Shown one piece after another: positions 17,901 through 25,206 of a stretch of 64,000 nt of DNA. The translations under genes and the position numbers were made by a program. Location: positions 22,832-86,831 of the forward strand of contig CAIUMM010000016.1 of NCBI GenBank assembly GCA_903900265.1, given 5' to 3'. Position 1 is the first letter of the stretch, and each line of letters begins with the position of its first letter. Below the pieces are notes generated by a model. That model saw only the letters and a program-made list of their open reading frames with translations, had not been told where the DNA came from and did no database searches. This DNA comes from an uncultured Pseudomonadota bacterium. Lineage in GTDB: Bacteria; Myxococcota_A; UBA796; SXON01.

Positions 17901-18016
17901 CCGGCTATGGCGGCGGCTACTACATCCGAGCCGGCTACGGCTTCGCACCACAGGGCGACGGCATCGACTTTGCCGACCCGCGCGGCGGCTACCTGGCCTT
18001 CGGCAGCAGCTTCTAA
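14930..18016 (+). CDS. Fusion: gluzincin-type peptidase domain, TolB-like beta-propeller, outer-membrane beta-barrel
   Basis: 1028 aa, GTG start. The n-region lacks Lys/Arg and no ribosome site is visible; a CTG at 14912 would add Arg. Signal peptide to about residue 22. Residues 25-290: peptidase with HELTH at 139-143 and E177 in the MTEGLA third-ligand position. Residues about 295-590: TolB/PD40 propeller blades (YSPDGQSLAYACSD; SWSADGRWLYFSSDRSG). A Pro-rich linker (PILPVLPALPLIPDPPPPD) follows. Residues about 640-1028: barrel resembling the bacterial surface antigen/Omp85 type (LGSLEARFPILHI; AVFVDAGNAFDDF; RAGYGF) ending in Phe, the usual BAM signal. Likely an outer-membrane protein with a periplasmic peptidase-propeller; substrate unknown. 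Confidence 0.85.
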   Translation: MFAPILPCTLLLTQLASSFAEAAPFEPTLRWQTLETEHFRITYHTPSVDKNGKSGLGSDESQLALEMAVDAEVAWTKLTAELKYVPKDRVEIVLVDWTDDANGYASIVPENHIVIFVTAPEADSTLGLYRDWNEAIITHELTHILHIDTVEGLPAVARALLGRVISTHQVSPGWMTEGLATYQETKHTTGGRGRSALVDMVKRTTVIEDTFPALGNLEGYQSLPPAGNLRYLFGEDFVQFAAEYAARPAPEGLGKADAWTDWVHRYGRSIPFFLPSKRTFGATFTRMYAEWKQAIRARYEAQLVPVRAEPLTPYTVISPKDNGCGVPAYSPDGQSLAYACSDPRRGSAFWLADADGGNARKVLKNKSSRTLSWRPDSAGFVYSASHNVRLYNSFEDAYQYDVATDTLKLLTREQRAHDPTFTPDGERLLVVTNEAQDNALQYLTVDGQLRPIVKDDNAHTQFSTPRYSPDGQRIAVSVWKDGQRDLWIYSADGEPQLQLTDDTAIDRDPSWSADGRWLYFSSDRSGIPNIYAADQIGRGIFQVTNVLTGAYGPSVHPDGKRMALNIFTTAGSQVALIELNPDTWKHVDDLPGAMTVLSSTSQPSPILPVLPALPLIPDPPPPDPLAHASLSPQPYSPWRTLLPPRFWLPSGYLTSTGDKWGLLGQASTYGQDLLGFISYGAHLSWRTDAAFLGGGASITVNRWRPVFSAGFDDSIAGSTLLYAPTPQPEAGGGYLPGVERTDVRYWDQRIRGSVSMGYPLTSYSSVSAYWSGTSRINRDPLPGDAYLPAVPTRGFFSSAGVGWRYGKGQSYPLSISPESARSVAVGAELTPWFFGSYKYDDTTGLPVRFTQVQATAEWREYVSNPLLPNQVFAWKLSAGATVGDKFKYGTYRLGGSFSENGITVVPSEWRMLRGYYAASDSGEWYWLGSLEARFPILHIDRGVGTLPIFLRYVSGAVFVDAGNAFDDFSNPADVRQLLVGTGAELQLYALAGYGGGYYIRAGYGFAPQGDGIDFADPRGGYLAFGSSF

Positions 18017-18049
18017 GCGCCAAAGCTCAGCCCAAAAAGAAGGACGGGG

Positions 18050-18107
18050 GAGCAGAGCCCTAGACCCCCAGACTGGGAGGGGATCGGCCACCGGACGAGC
18101 TCTGCTC
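18050..18107. terminator. Inverted repeat between convergent genes (candidate bidirectional terminator)
   Basis: GAGCAGAGC at 18050-18058 pairs perfectly with GCTCTGCTC at 18099-18107; the 40-nt loop can itself pair. It lies in the 131-bp gap between the barrel fusion (ends 18016, plus) and a lipoprotein gene (ends 18148, minus). There is no T-run, so intrinsic termination is uncertain. Confidence 0.35.
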
Positions 18108-18147
18108 ACTCCATCCTGCACCTACCGTACACCCCGAAGCCCGCGCG

Positions 18148-18807
18148 TCATCCCCCGTCGGGGAGCCGCGACAAAAAGAGAGGGTTCAAGACATACTCGC
18201 CATCGGGCGGCGGGAGCGTCGCTGCGTCGTCCCCCGCGAGGTCTTCCGGGGTGCCGGCGTAGCCAAAGGCCGCGACCTCGGTGGTCGCGTCATTGGGAGA
18301 CCGAGAGAACGCGCCGTAGATCGAATCCGCGACGTCAGACAGCCCGCTGGGGCCTAACTGGGCGCGGACATCGCCGGGAATTTCGCCGATACCAAGACCG
18401 AGCGTGGCGGGAGGGACCGCACAATCCCCGTCTTGCGGCGCGATCGTGACGTCCAGCCACAGCGCGGCGGCGATGTCCGGAGACGACGCTGCGAGGCCGG
18501 ACTCCGCGGGCACCGCGATCTGGCAGATCACCGTTTGCAGGTCCACATCGACGATCTGCAGCGAGAGCTGGCGCAGCACCGGCACTCCTTCGACCACGCC
18601 GACCACCGCCCGAGGCGCAAACCAAGCCGGCTGAGGCGCATCGGCGGAGTCATCGGCACCGACGTCGACGCCGCCGGTGTCTCCAGCAAAATTGCCCGCC
18701 GCCCCTGCGCTTTTCAGCGAGTTGTCCGCAGAACAGCCGCTTGCTACGGCGAAAACAACCGACATGGCCCCGGCCTGGAGCGAAAGACGATGTAGCAAAG
18801 AATCCAT
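18148..18807 (-). CDS. Lipoprotein of unknown function
   Basis: 219 aa from ATG 18807 (MDSLLHRLSLQAG), with AGGG about 7 nt upstream and a lipobox VASGC at residues 21-25. The mature part begins with an acidic Gly/Asp tether (GDTGGVDVGADDSADA), then a globular domain with two Cys and no motif I know. It lies 43 bp behind another lipoprotein gene and is the last gene of the TPR/lipoprotein operon running from 22263. A second ATG at 18849 would add a charged leader and spoil the signal, so it is not used. Confidence 0.7.
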   Translation of the reverse strand: MDSLLHRLSLQAGAMSVVFAVASGCSADNSLKSAGAAGNFAGDTGGVDVGADDSADAPQPAWFAPRAVVGVVEGVPVLRQLSLQIVDVDLQTVICQIAVPAESGLAASSPDIAAALWLDVTIAPQDGDCAVPPATLGLGIGEIPGDVRAQLGPSGLSDVADSIYGAFSRSPNDATTEVAAFGYAGTPEDLAGDDAATLPPPDGEYVLNPLFLSRLPDGG

Positions 18808-18850
18808 GGTTGCACCCTGATCTGCCCTGACCCGACGATGCTTGCCCATC

Positions 18851-19474
18851 TTAGCCCTCACTTCCCGTGGATGCCAAGTCCCACGCGAAGGCCGACCACA
18901 ATGTGTACGTCTGCGAGGGGTTCCACCCGGGGGGACCCGGCTCACCGCCGCTGTCAAACGCCGCATCCCAAGCCAGCCCGTACGGGGTCAGCGACTCGCC
19001 ATCAAAGCTGGCGTACCAGCCGAGCGAGCGCCCAGCGTGCGGGTCCACCGCCGAGAGCGAGTCATCCACAGGGCCGATCGCCATCGCGAGCGGCAGGGTG
19101 TAGGACGCATCTTCACCGAGTGAAGCGTCACAATCGGTGCCGATCTCCTCCACTTCGAGGTCGTATGCGACGGTGCAGTCCGCGCAGCCCGGCAACGGCG
19201 TCGTCACCGCGCCGGTGATGATCTGCGAGCGGGCGCACACGAAAGCGCCGTCGTCTTTCGCTTTGCCCCAGCGCTTGTCGAAGAACGTCCACGCTTGAGT
19301 GCCCGTCAGGCCCGACGCGCCGGGCACCACCGAAGCAGACTGTACGGCCCACACGGCGTCTCCCTTGGCGCAGCCCGAAGCCGCCCCCAAGAACGACGCC
19401 AAGACCACAGGCACCAGCACAGACGCAGGAATACGGGCGATCAACGCGGAGAACACTCGAGGAAAACAAACCAT
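18851..19474 (-). CDS. Lipoprotein of unknown function
   Basis: 207 aa. Signal MVCFPRVFSALIARIPASVL then LGAASGC gives a lipidated Cys at about residue 35. Four Cys in the mature part (VCARS, GCADC, TDCDA) may form disulfides in the periplasm or at the surface. The start is fixed by a TGATG junction at 19476-19472: the TGA of the TPR gene shares its A with this ATG. No family recognised. Coupling to a membrane-anchored TPR protein suggests they act together. Confidence 0.75.
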   Translation of the reverse strand: MVCFPRVFSALIARIPASVLVPVVLASFLGAASGCAKGDAVWAVQSASVVPGASGLTGTQAWTFFDKRWGKAKDDGAFVCARSQIITGAVTTPLPGCADCTVAYDLEVEEIGTDCDASLGEDASYTLPLAMAIGPVDDSLSAVDPHAGRSLGWYASFDGESLTPYGLAWDAAFDSGGEPGPPGWNPSQTYTLWSAFAWDLASTGSEG

Positions 19475-22263
19475 CAAGGCACCTTTGATGTAGCGACACG
19501 ATCAGCCACGCGATCCGCGCGGGCCCCCGACGGGGCGAGCGCGAGGTAGCTATGCCATGAGGTGGAGGAACGCGAGAGCGGGTCGCCCGCATCCTCGTAG
19601 AATCTGCCGCGCTCGTACCAGGCCATCGCCGCCTCAGGCCCCAGCGCGACCGCGCGATCAAAATGTTGCGCGGCAAGAACACGGTTCCCCGCCTGCTCGT
19701 ACGCACGGCCGAGGCTGATGTGCGTCCACACCTCATCCCCGCAGCAGGCGATCAGCCGCTGCGCCTCAGCGGTCAGCGCGTCCGCCGGAACCAACGTGAC
19801 GCGCAGCGCCTTTACCCTGCGCTGCAAGGCCGCTTCAAACCCCGATCCCGGCTCGGCCACCACCGGCAGGGCTGCCGCGGCCTCCACACCGTCCAGCGCC
19901 TCAGGGCTGAGCGCCTGAACGGCCACCAACGCCTGCGCGGAGGCCCGGAGCAGCGAAGGAGCCCCTTCAGGGACGCTCTCCGGCTCCCCGCTGCTCGCGC
20001 CCACCAACGCGCGCAGGGTCTGCGCTTTGTCCGGGGACTCGCTCGCTTTCTCAGTGACGGCGTGCTCGGCTTCGTTGAGGCGATCCAGCGCCAGCAGGGT
20101 CAGAACCTCGGCGGTCCAGACCCGTTCGTCAAAAACCGGTATGCTGTCCAAATCCGCCAGGGCCTCCAACAAGTGCCCCTCGGCGCGAGCGCCATCCGCG
20201 AGGACGAGCTGCAGGTCCACGTTCACGCCATCTCGTTGAAGTCCCTCCCGGGCGAGCGAGAGCGCGCGGGCCGGAACCCCCGCGCCCAGCAGCGCACGTA
20301 CACGAATTGCGGAGGCCGCCCCAGCGATCCGGGGCGGAAGGGTCGCGTCACTGAGGAGCAATCGCGCCGCTTCGGCACGAGCCCCCGCGGGGACATCTTC
20401 CATAAGTTCGACCGAAAGGAGTTGGGCGAGCGGGAGCTTCGGCGCGTTGGCGAGGACGTCTTCGACGAGGGCGCGAGCCGGAGCGACCAACCCCGCCGCC
20501 GCCAGCGCGCGCGCGCGCCCGATCCGATACCGAGGCGCGCCCGGCTGCTCCAAATCCGCGAGCACGTCGATCGCGCGATCCGCCGAAGACGCGCCGGGCT
20601 GACCGAGGGCGATCCGACTGAGCAGCAGCCGCTCTTCGTCATCCGTCGCTACCTCCAGCCCCACCGCCGAGGAAGCTCCTCGTACATTCCCCATCGCAAG
20701 CTCAAGCTCCGCGGTCAACATCGCCCGCCGATGACTGTCGAGCTTTGCGGCATCCAGCGCTTCACGCGCCGTGCGCAAGCGCGCCGGATCCCCGTTGAAC
20801 TCCGACCAGATCACCAGATCCAGCTCAGCGACTTCAGCGGCGTCGCCCCGGCTGCGGAGCTTTTCTTCGGCCTGCAACATCGTCGGCAGGTCGTTCGAAG
20901 CGAGCGCGTTCAGCAGCTCCACGCGAGCCGACCCTCGGGCGTGGATCAGCAGCGCCGGCAGCACCAGCGCAGCGACAGCGAGCCCGATCAGCAACAGGAC
21001 GACCAAGACCGCGCCGACCCACAACGGGTGGATGTGGCGCCGCGGGAGCCGCGCAGGCGGAGCGGCGCGAACCGCTGCTTCTGGCGGGGCCGCAGGCCGT
21101 TCGGCCTGGGGGTGCCGCTCGACGACTTCAATCGGGGAGGACGGCGGCGCTACAACCGGAGCAACAGCCGGGGATTCGGAACGTGCGAGCAAAACAATGC
21201 TCTCGTCTTCCTCCTCCAACGCGTCGTCCGCGATGTCCGGACCCGGCGCCATGCCCATGGATTCCTGGTACTCGCGGAGGTTGAAGGTCTCGCGCAGCCG
21301 GTCGGTCTCGGCCCGACGGCGGTGCGCCTGCATGTCCTCGCCGGGGCGCAGCACCAACAGGATCTGCGTGTCCCCCGAGCCGCCGCCTCCGGCGAGGCTG
21401 ACCACATGGGCGTCCGTGCCTTCGTCTCCGCCTTGCTGCATCTCTTCGACGCTGGCCATCCCCATGGAAGCGGTGCGCTCGGAGGGATCATCGTCGACGG
21501 GGGCCGCTTCGACGTGCTTGAACAAGGAGGGGAAGTTGCGGTCCGCGGTCTCTTCCGCCAGCTCGGCGATGAGCCGCGCCCGCTCGCTCGCATCGACGCT
21601 CTCGGTGTGCTCGGGATCCTCTGGCAAGTCCAGCGCCGAGAGGTCCAGCGCCGGCATCGACATCGCAGGGCTCGCGCTCGCGAGCACCTCCGCCAGCGGC
21701 GGCCCGGCCGAAAGATCCCCCGCGAGACCCCAAAGCAGCGCCTTCGCGCGCGCGTGGTTGGGCTCCTGCCGCCGCAGACGCTCGAGGATGCCCGCCGCAC
21801 GCATGAAGCTTCCGGTGGAGCAGAAGCGCTCGGCGAGCGCCAACAGTTGCCCGACGCTGCCCTCACGCTCGGTCTGTCGCGCGCTGGCTTCGGGCGGCAA
21901 GAAGTCCCGCTCGGCCCGCGCGACGAGCCCAGCAGCGATCGGCGACTCCGCGGCGACCAGATCGGCCAACGGTTGCTTGGCGCGCTCTTTCCAGCCGCGC
22001 TCCAGATACACTTCCACCAGCAACGCGAGCGCATCGAGGTTTTGAGGCGACCCCGCCGGGCTTGCGTCGATGACCTCACGCACCCGCATGATCGCCCGGT
22101 CCAACAGCCGCAGGTCAAAAAATGCACGCGCGGCGTACATTCGAGCCCGCGTGGTCGGCGCCCCAGCGCCCGTCCAAGCCTCCACCACGCGGATGACCGC
22201 CACGGAGTCGCCCCGCGCGGACAGCGCAGCGACTGCGTCATCCAACTGGCGGTCCGAGGGCAT
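19474..22263 (-). CDS. Membrane-anchored TPR protein
   Basis: 929 aa from ATG 22263 (MPSDRQLDDAVAAL). Residues 1-180 are TPR-like helices (ARMYAARAFFDLRLLDRAIM), then an acidic Ser/Glu-rich cytoplasmic linker. One membrane helix (PLWVGAVLVVLLLIGLAVAA) lies at about 410-430, and a long C-terminal set of degenerate TPRs ends with ISLGRAYEQAGNRVLAAQHF. The protein therefore has helical repeats on both sides of the membrane. A -10-like TATACT lies about 30 nt upstream of the start. It heads an operon with two lipoproteins and is divergent from the enoyl-CoA hydratase gene. Specific role unknown. Confidence 0.8.
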   Translation of the reverse strand: MPSDRQLDDAVAALSARGDSVAVIRVVEAWTGAGAPTTRARMYAARAFFDLRLLDRAIMRVREVIDASPAGSPQNLDALALLVEVYLERGWKERAKQPLADLVAAESPIAAGLVARAERDFLPPEASARQTEREGSVGQLLALAERFCSTGSFMRAAGILERLRRQEPNHARAKALLWGLAGDLSAGPPLAEVLASASPAMSMPALDLSALDLPEDPEHTESVDASERARLIAELAEETADRNFPSLFKHVEAAPVDDDPSERTASMGMASVEEMQQGGDEGTDAHVVSLAGGGGSGDTQILLVLRPGEDMQAHRRRAETDRLRETFNLREYQESMGMAPGPDIADDALEEEDESIVLLARSESPAVAPVVAPPSSPIEVVERHPQAERPAAPPEAAVRAAPPARLPRRHIHPLWVGAVLVVLLLIGLAVAALVLPALLIHARGSARVELLNALASNDLPTMLQAEEKLRSRGDAAEVAELDLVIWSEFNGDPARLRTAREALDAAKLDSHRRAMLTAELELAMGNVRGASSAVGLEVATDDEERLLLSRIALGQPGASSADRAIDVLADLEQPGAPRYRIGRARALAAAGLVAPARALVEDVLANAPKLPLAQLLSVELMEDVPAGARAEAARLLLSDATLPPRIAGAASAIRVRALLGAGVPARALSLAREGLQRDGVNVDLQLVLADGARAEGHLLEALADLDSIPVFDERVWTAEVLTLLALDRLNEAEHAVTEKASESPDKAQTLRALVGASSGEPESVPEGAPSLLRASAQALVAVQALSPEALDGVEAAAALPVVAEPGSGFEAALQRRVKALRVTLVPADALTAEAQRLIACCGDEVWTHISLGRAYEQAGNRVLAAQHFDRAVALGPEAAMAWYERGRFYEDAGDPLSRSSTSWHSYLALAPSGARADRVADRVATSKVP

Positions 22264-22292
22264 GGGCGTAGGGAACGAGGTCAAGCGCGCCA

Positions 22293-22298
22293 AGTATA
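22293..22298 (-). promoter_or_regulatory. Candidate -10 box for the membrane-anchored TPR operon
   Basis: Reading the minus strand, TATACT (5 of 6 to TATAAT) lies about 30 nt before the ATG at 22263. No good -35 box is present, so this is only a weak candidate within the 96-bp divergent gap. Confidence 0.3.
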
Positions 22299-22359
22299 CA
22301 GCGTTTTGAGCGCAGGGACCGGCCACGCCATACGCCGCCGAGTTGGATAGGCAACGAAC

Positions 22360-23187
22360 ATGCTCACCCTCGAATCGTTGACCCTTGTTGTCTCGGACAC
22401 CGCGCCCGTCGGCACTCTCACGTTCAACCATGGAAAAGCGAACGAGATGGGCTCTACCGAGCTGCGCGACCTCGAAGCGCTCTGCGCCTACCTGGAGCGA
22501 GGCACGCTCCGCGCCCTCGTCAGCACCTCCCGGCGCGTCAGCGCGCGCGGCACGTCGCTGTTCATCTCCGGCGCGAACGTCACCGAGCGCACCGGCTGGG
22601 ACGATGCCCGAATCAAAGCCCACGTACGCTGGCAGCGCGCCGTTCTGGGACGCCTGCGCGCCGCGCCGGTCTTTCACGTCGCGGTGATCGACGGGCTCGC
22701 GCTCGGCTGGGGCACCGAATTCACGCTGACCTGCGACTACCGGATCGCCGGTCCGAACGCCCGCTTCGGCCTCCCCGAGACCGGCCTTGGCATCCTGCCG
22801 GGCGCCGGGGGTTCGACGGAGCTCTCTGGCCGGATCGGCGTGAACCATGCGCTGCGGCTCGGGATGACCGGCGAGCAGATCAACGCCGAAGAGGCCGTGC
22901 GCATCGGCCTCGTCGACGAGATCGCCGGGAGCCTGGACGCCGGCCTTGAGCGGGCCGACGCGCTCGCCGCGCTGGTTTGCAAGCGCTCGCCCACGTCTAC
23001 AGCCACGTTCAAAGCCGCGGTGCTCGCAACGGTAGGCATGGAGGGCGAGGCCCGCGAGGCCGTAGAGGCGCGCGCCTACGAACACTGCGTCGACAGCGGC
23101 GACGCCGCCATCGGGCGCGCGAATTTCGCGGCGTTGACCGCTGGCGCTCCCGTGCCCTGGGGCGCGTACACGCCGTGGAAGCCATGA
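22360..23187 (+). CDS. Enoyl-CoA hydratase/isomerase family protein
   Basis: 275 aa, crotonase fold. Both catalytic glutamates of true hydratases are in place, 20 residues apart as in the classical enzyme: E120 in GWGTEFTLTCD and E140 in FGLPETGLGILPGAGG. The oxyanion-hole loop FISGANV (residues 68-74) replaces the usual AGADI. Probably hydrates an enoyl-CoA in the cytoplasm; chain length and pathway are not readable. Its TGA overlaps the ATG of the next gene (ATGA at 23184-23187), starting a three-gene coupled operon with a small lipoprotein and folK. Confidence 0.88.
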   Translation: MLTLESLTLVVSDTAPVGTLTFNHGKANEMGSTELRDLEALCAYLERGTLRALVSTSRRVSARGTSLFISGANVTERTGWDDARIKAHVRWQRAVLGRLRAAPVFHVAVIDGLALGWGTEFTLTCDYRIAGPNARFGLPETGLGILPGAGGSTELSGRIGVNHALRLGMTGEQINAEEAVRIGLVDEIAGSLDAGLERADALAALVCKRSPTSTATFKAAVLATVGMEGEAREAVEARAYEHCVDSGDAAIGRANFAALTAGAPVPWGAYTPWKP

Positions 23188-23495
23188 CGCTGCTCCTTGT
23201 GCTGCTGATCGGTTGTGGGCGTCCGCCGGGGATCGCCGGATGTGCGTCGCTGGACGGCACGCAGAAGGAAGACTGTCGGTTTGAAGAAGCCAAAAAACTC
23301 GTCGCCAACAAAGCGGAGTTCACGGCTGCGATCGCGACCATCGAAGACCCGACCGCGCGCGACCTCGTGCTGGTGCGGCTCGCCTTCGAGTTGCCGACAT
23401 CGTCCGCCGCGCTGTGCAGTCAGGTGACCACGACCATCGGAAAGCAGCGCTGCCAGCAGATCATCGGCAGGCCGCACCTACGCGGCGGCAAGTGA
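23184..23495 (+). CDS. Small lipoprotein of unknown function
   Basis: 103 aa. MTLLLVLLIGC is a minimal lipoprotein signal with Cys11 as lipid site, though the n-region lacks a basic residue. The mature part has four further Cys (AGCAS, DCRFE, LCSQV, RCQQI), which could form two disulfides, and helical segments (EEAKKLVANKAEFTAAIATI). It overlaps both neighbours by four bases (ATGA upstream, GTGA downstream), so it is translated in step with the hydratase and folK. No family recognised. Confidence 0.7.
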   Translation: MTLLLVLLIGCGRPPGIAGCASLDGTQKEDCRFEEAKKLVANKAEFTAAIATIEDPTARDLVLVRLAFELPTSSAALCSQVTTTIGKQRCQQIIGRPHLRGGK

Positions 23496-23965
23496 AGCAC
23501 GCCGCAGTGGCGCTGGGCAGCTCGCTGGGGGCCTCGCGTCGGTGTCTGGCGCTCGCGACCGCGATGTTGGGCGCCACCCCTGACATAACACTGCTTTCAA
23601 CGAGCCGGATCTTCCTGACCCCACCGGACGGCGGGGTCGCGCGGCGTCCGTTCCTCAACGCCGCGGTCCACCTTCAGACCACGCTGCCGCCGCAGGCGCT
23701 GTTAGCGCGCTGTAGGTTCATCGAGCAGCGGCTGGGGCGCAAGGTCACGCGTCGCTGGGCGGATCGCACCATCGATCTGGATCTCTTGCTCTACGAAGGC
23801 GTGCAGTTGGACACACCGGAGCTGGTCCTGCCGCATCCCCGTATGCACGATCGCCCCTTCCAGCTATTGCCGCTGCTCGACTGCTGGCCCGACGTCCCCG
23901 GCCCTTGGCGCGCGGCCGCCGCGCACATGCGTACACTGCCGATCGTGGGGGTGCTGAGGCGGTAG
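23492..23965 (+). CDS. folK: 2-amino-4-hydroxy-6-hydroxymethyldihydropteridine pyrophosphokinase
   Basis: 157 aa, GTG start overlapping the upstream TGA (GTGA). HPPK transfers pyrophosphate from ATP to hydroxymethyl-dihydropterin in folate synthesis. Diagnostic features: N-terminal AVALGSSLG (family GSNLGD), FLTPPDGGVARRPFLNAAV substrate loop, and the signature RWADRTIDLDLLLYEG with its metal-binding Asp pair, then LPHPRMHDRPFQLLPLLD. Length is normal. No other folate gene is nearby, and the gene converges with a lipoprotein gene 9 bp away. Confidence 0.93.
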   Translation: MKHAAVALGSSLGASRRCLALATAMLGATPDITLLSTSRIFLTPPDGGVARRPFLNAAVHLQTTLPPQALLARCRFIEQRLGRKVTRRWADRTIDLDLLLYEGVQLDTPELVLPHPRMHDRPFQLLPLLDCWPDVPGPWRAAAAHMRTLPIVGVLRR

Positions 23966-23974
23966 GCAGCGGGA

Positions 23975-25102
23975 CTACATTTCGATGGCCATGAAAAGCA
24001 CGGAGCCGGGTACGTAGGCCAGGGCCGAACTACGGGCAGAATCCGACGGATTGTAGTACATCGAAGTGCAATAGGCACCGTCAGCGAACACGTCTGGCGC
24101 AAACTGGAGCGGACTAGCATCCTGATCCAGATAGTCACCCATGTTGTCATCAAAGGCTACGTCCAAGTCCTCCATGTCCACGGCGACGCCAGCGTATTGG
24201 GTGAGGTCGAGGTGGGAGAAGCGCAGCGAAACCTCATAGGTGTTGTCGTACTGGATGGAGCCCGAGGCGATGGAGTAGAGCTGCCCCTCGCTGTCGAACA
24301 CGTAAGGATAAAGGTCCGGGTCTGGCGGAACATCACCTTCCATCAACTCCGGACCGTATTCATCGATCACGCCGAGGATCGTCTCTACGGCGTCAGCGGC
24401 CTTCGCTGCGCCAGTGATGCGGGGATCCGGGCAAACGGCCGCTACAATGTCGAGGACGTCCGACAACACATCCGCTACGTCGATCAGCCAGTCGGGGATG
24501 TCCCCGTCCCAATCCCACGGCTCGCCCCCCCAGCCGGGGATGACGTCGTCGGTGATCCAAGGACGAAAGACAATGTGCAGCGTGAAACTCACGTCAGAGA
24601 GCGAACGCGCGTCGGCGTAGCCGCACCCCGGGCTGACATCCGCCGTCGCTTCGCCCGTGACCCCATCCGGGTCTTCCGCGGTCACGGTGCAGCTCAGAGC
24701 CTCGCCCGGCATGATCGCGCTTGGCGTGAGCGACAACGTCTCCGAGCGCCCCAACACGGTACCCCGGGTGTCATTCATCCACACGTAGTGGACGTCGAGC
24801 TTGTCCCCGTCCGGATCATTCGTCTCGGCCGCGCATTTCACTGAACCATCCACCTTGGGTACCGAGGGTGTAATCGTCACCTGACGTACGGTAGGCGCCT
24901 GATCACTCTCCCCTGCTCCCTGATCGGCCCGATCCTTGGGCACACGCGCGGAGCGCCCACCCGCATCGCTCTCGGAAGTGCCGGTACAGCCAATCGGGCC
25001 GGCAGCGAGCAACAACAACAGAGCTCCCGCTCTCCATCCGTTCCGTGCAGCAACCGCGCGATCGAATCGGCGATGACCAGCCCCTACCGCAATTGAATAC
25101 AT
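23975..25102 (-). CDS. Lipoprotein with PKD-like N-terminal domain
   Basis: About 375 aa from ATG 25102 (MYSIAVGAGHRRF), preceded by GGGA 8 nt upstream; an ATG at 25117 (MWDVNMYS) is equally in frame. A long n-region is followed by GALLLLLAAGPIGC, giving a lipid-modified Cys. Residues about 75-165 have the PKD/cadherin-like pattern DPDGDKLDVHYVW and EDPDGVTGEATADV. The rest is rich in Trp, Asp and Tyr (PGWGGEPWDWDGDIPDWLID) and unrecognised. Probably surface or periplasmic. Divergent from another lipoprotein gene at 25207. Confidence 0.7.
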   Translation of the reverse strand: MYSIAVGAGHRRFDRAVAARNGWRAGALLLLLAAGPIGCTGTSESDAGGRSARVPKDRADQGAGESDQAPTVRQVTITPSVPKVDGSVKCAAETNDPDGDKLDVHYVWMNDTRGTVLGRSETLSLTPSAIMPGEALSCTVTAEDPDGVTGEATADVSPGCGYADARSLSDVSFTLHIVFRPWITDDVIPGWGGEPWDWDGDIPDWLIDVADVLSDVLDIVAAVCPDPRITGAAKAADAVETILGVIDEYGPELMEGDVPPDPDLYPYVFDSEGQLYSIASGSIQYDNTYEVSLRFSHLDLTQYAGVAVDMEDLDVAFDDNMGDYLDQDASPLQFAPDVFADGAYCTSMYYNPSDSARSSALAYVPGSVLFMAIEM

Positions 25103-25103
25103 A

Positions 25104-25133
25104 TTGACATCCCACATCGGCGAACCGTACACT
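25104..25133 (+). promoter_or_regulatory. Candidate sigma-70 promoter for the lipoprotein gene at 25207
   Basis: TTGACA at 25104-25109, an 18-nt spacer, and TACACT at 25128-25133 (4 of 6 to TATAAT) lie about 75 nt upstream of the ATG. It overlaps the start region of the divergent lipoprotein gene, so the two may be co-regulated. Confidence 0.4.
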
Positions 25134-25206
25134 CTTCGTGTCCGAAACGCAATTTTCCGCCTCGATAACCGAATCCATATACGCCCCACCCCCCGCCGGA
25201 GCCGCC

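Noticed and set aside
19663..22350. Plus-strand frame of about 895 codons opposite the membrane TPR gene
   Set aside because: Basic, low-complexity translation with no motif; shadow of the minus-strand gene.
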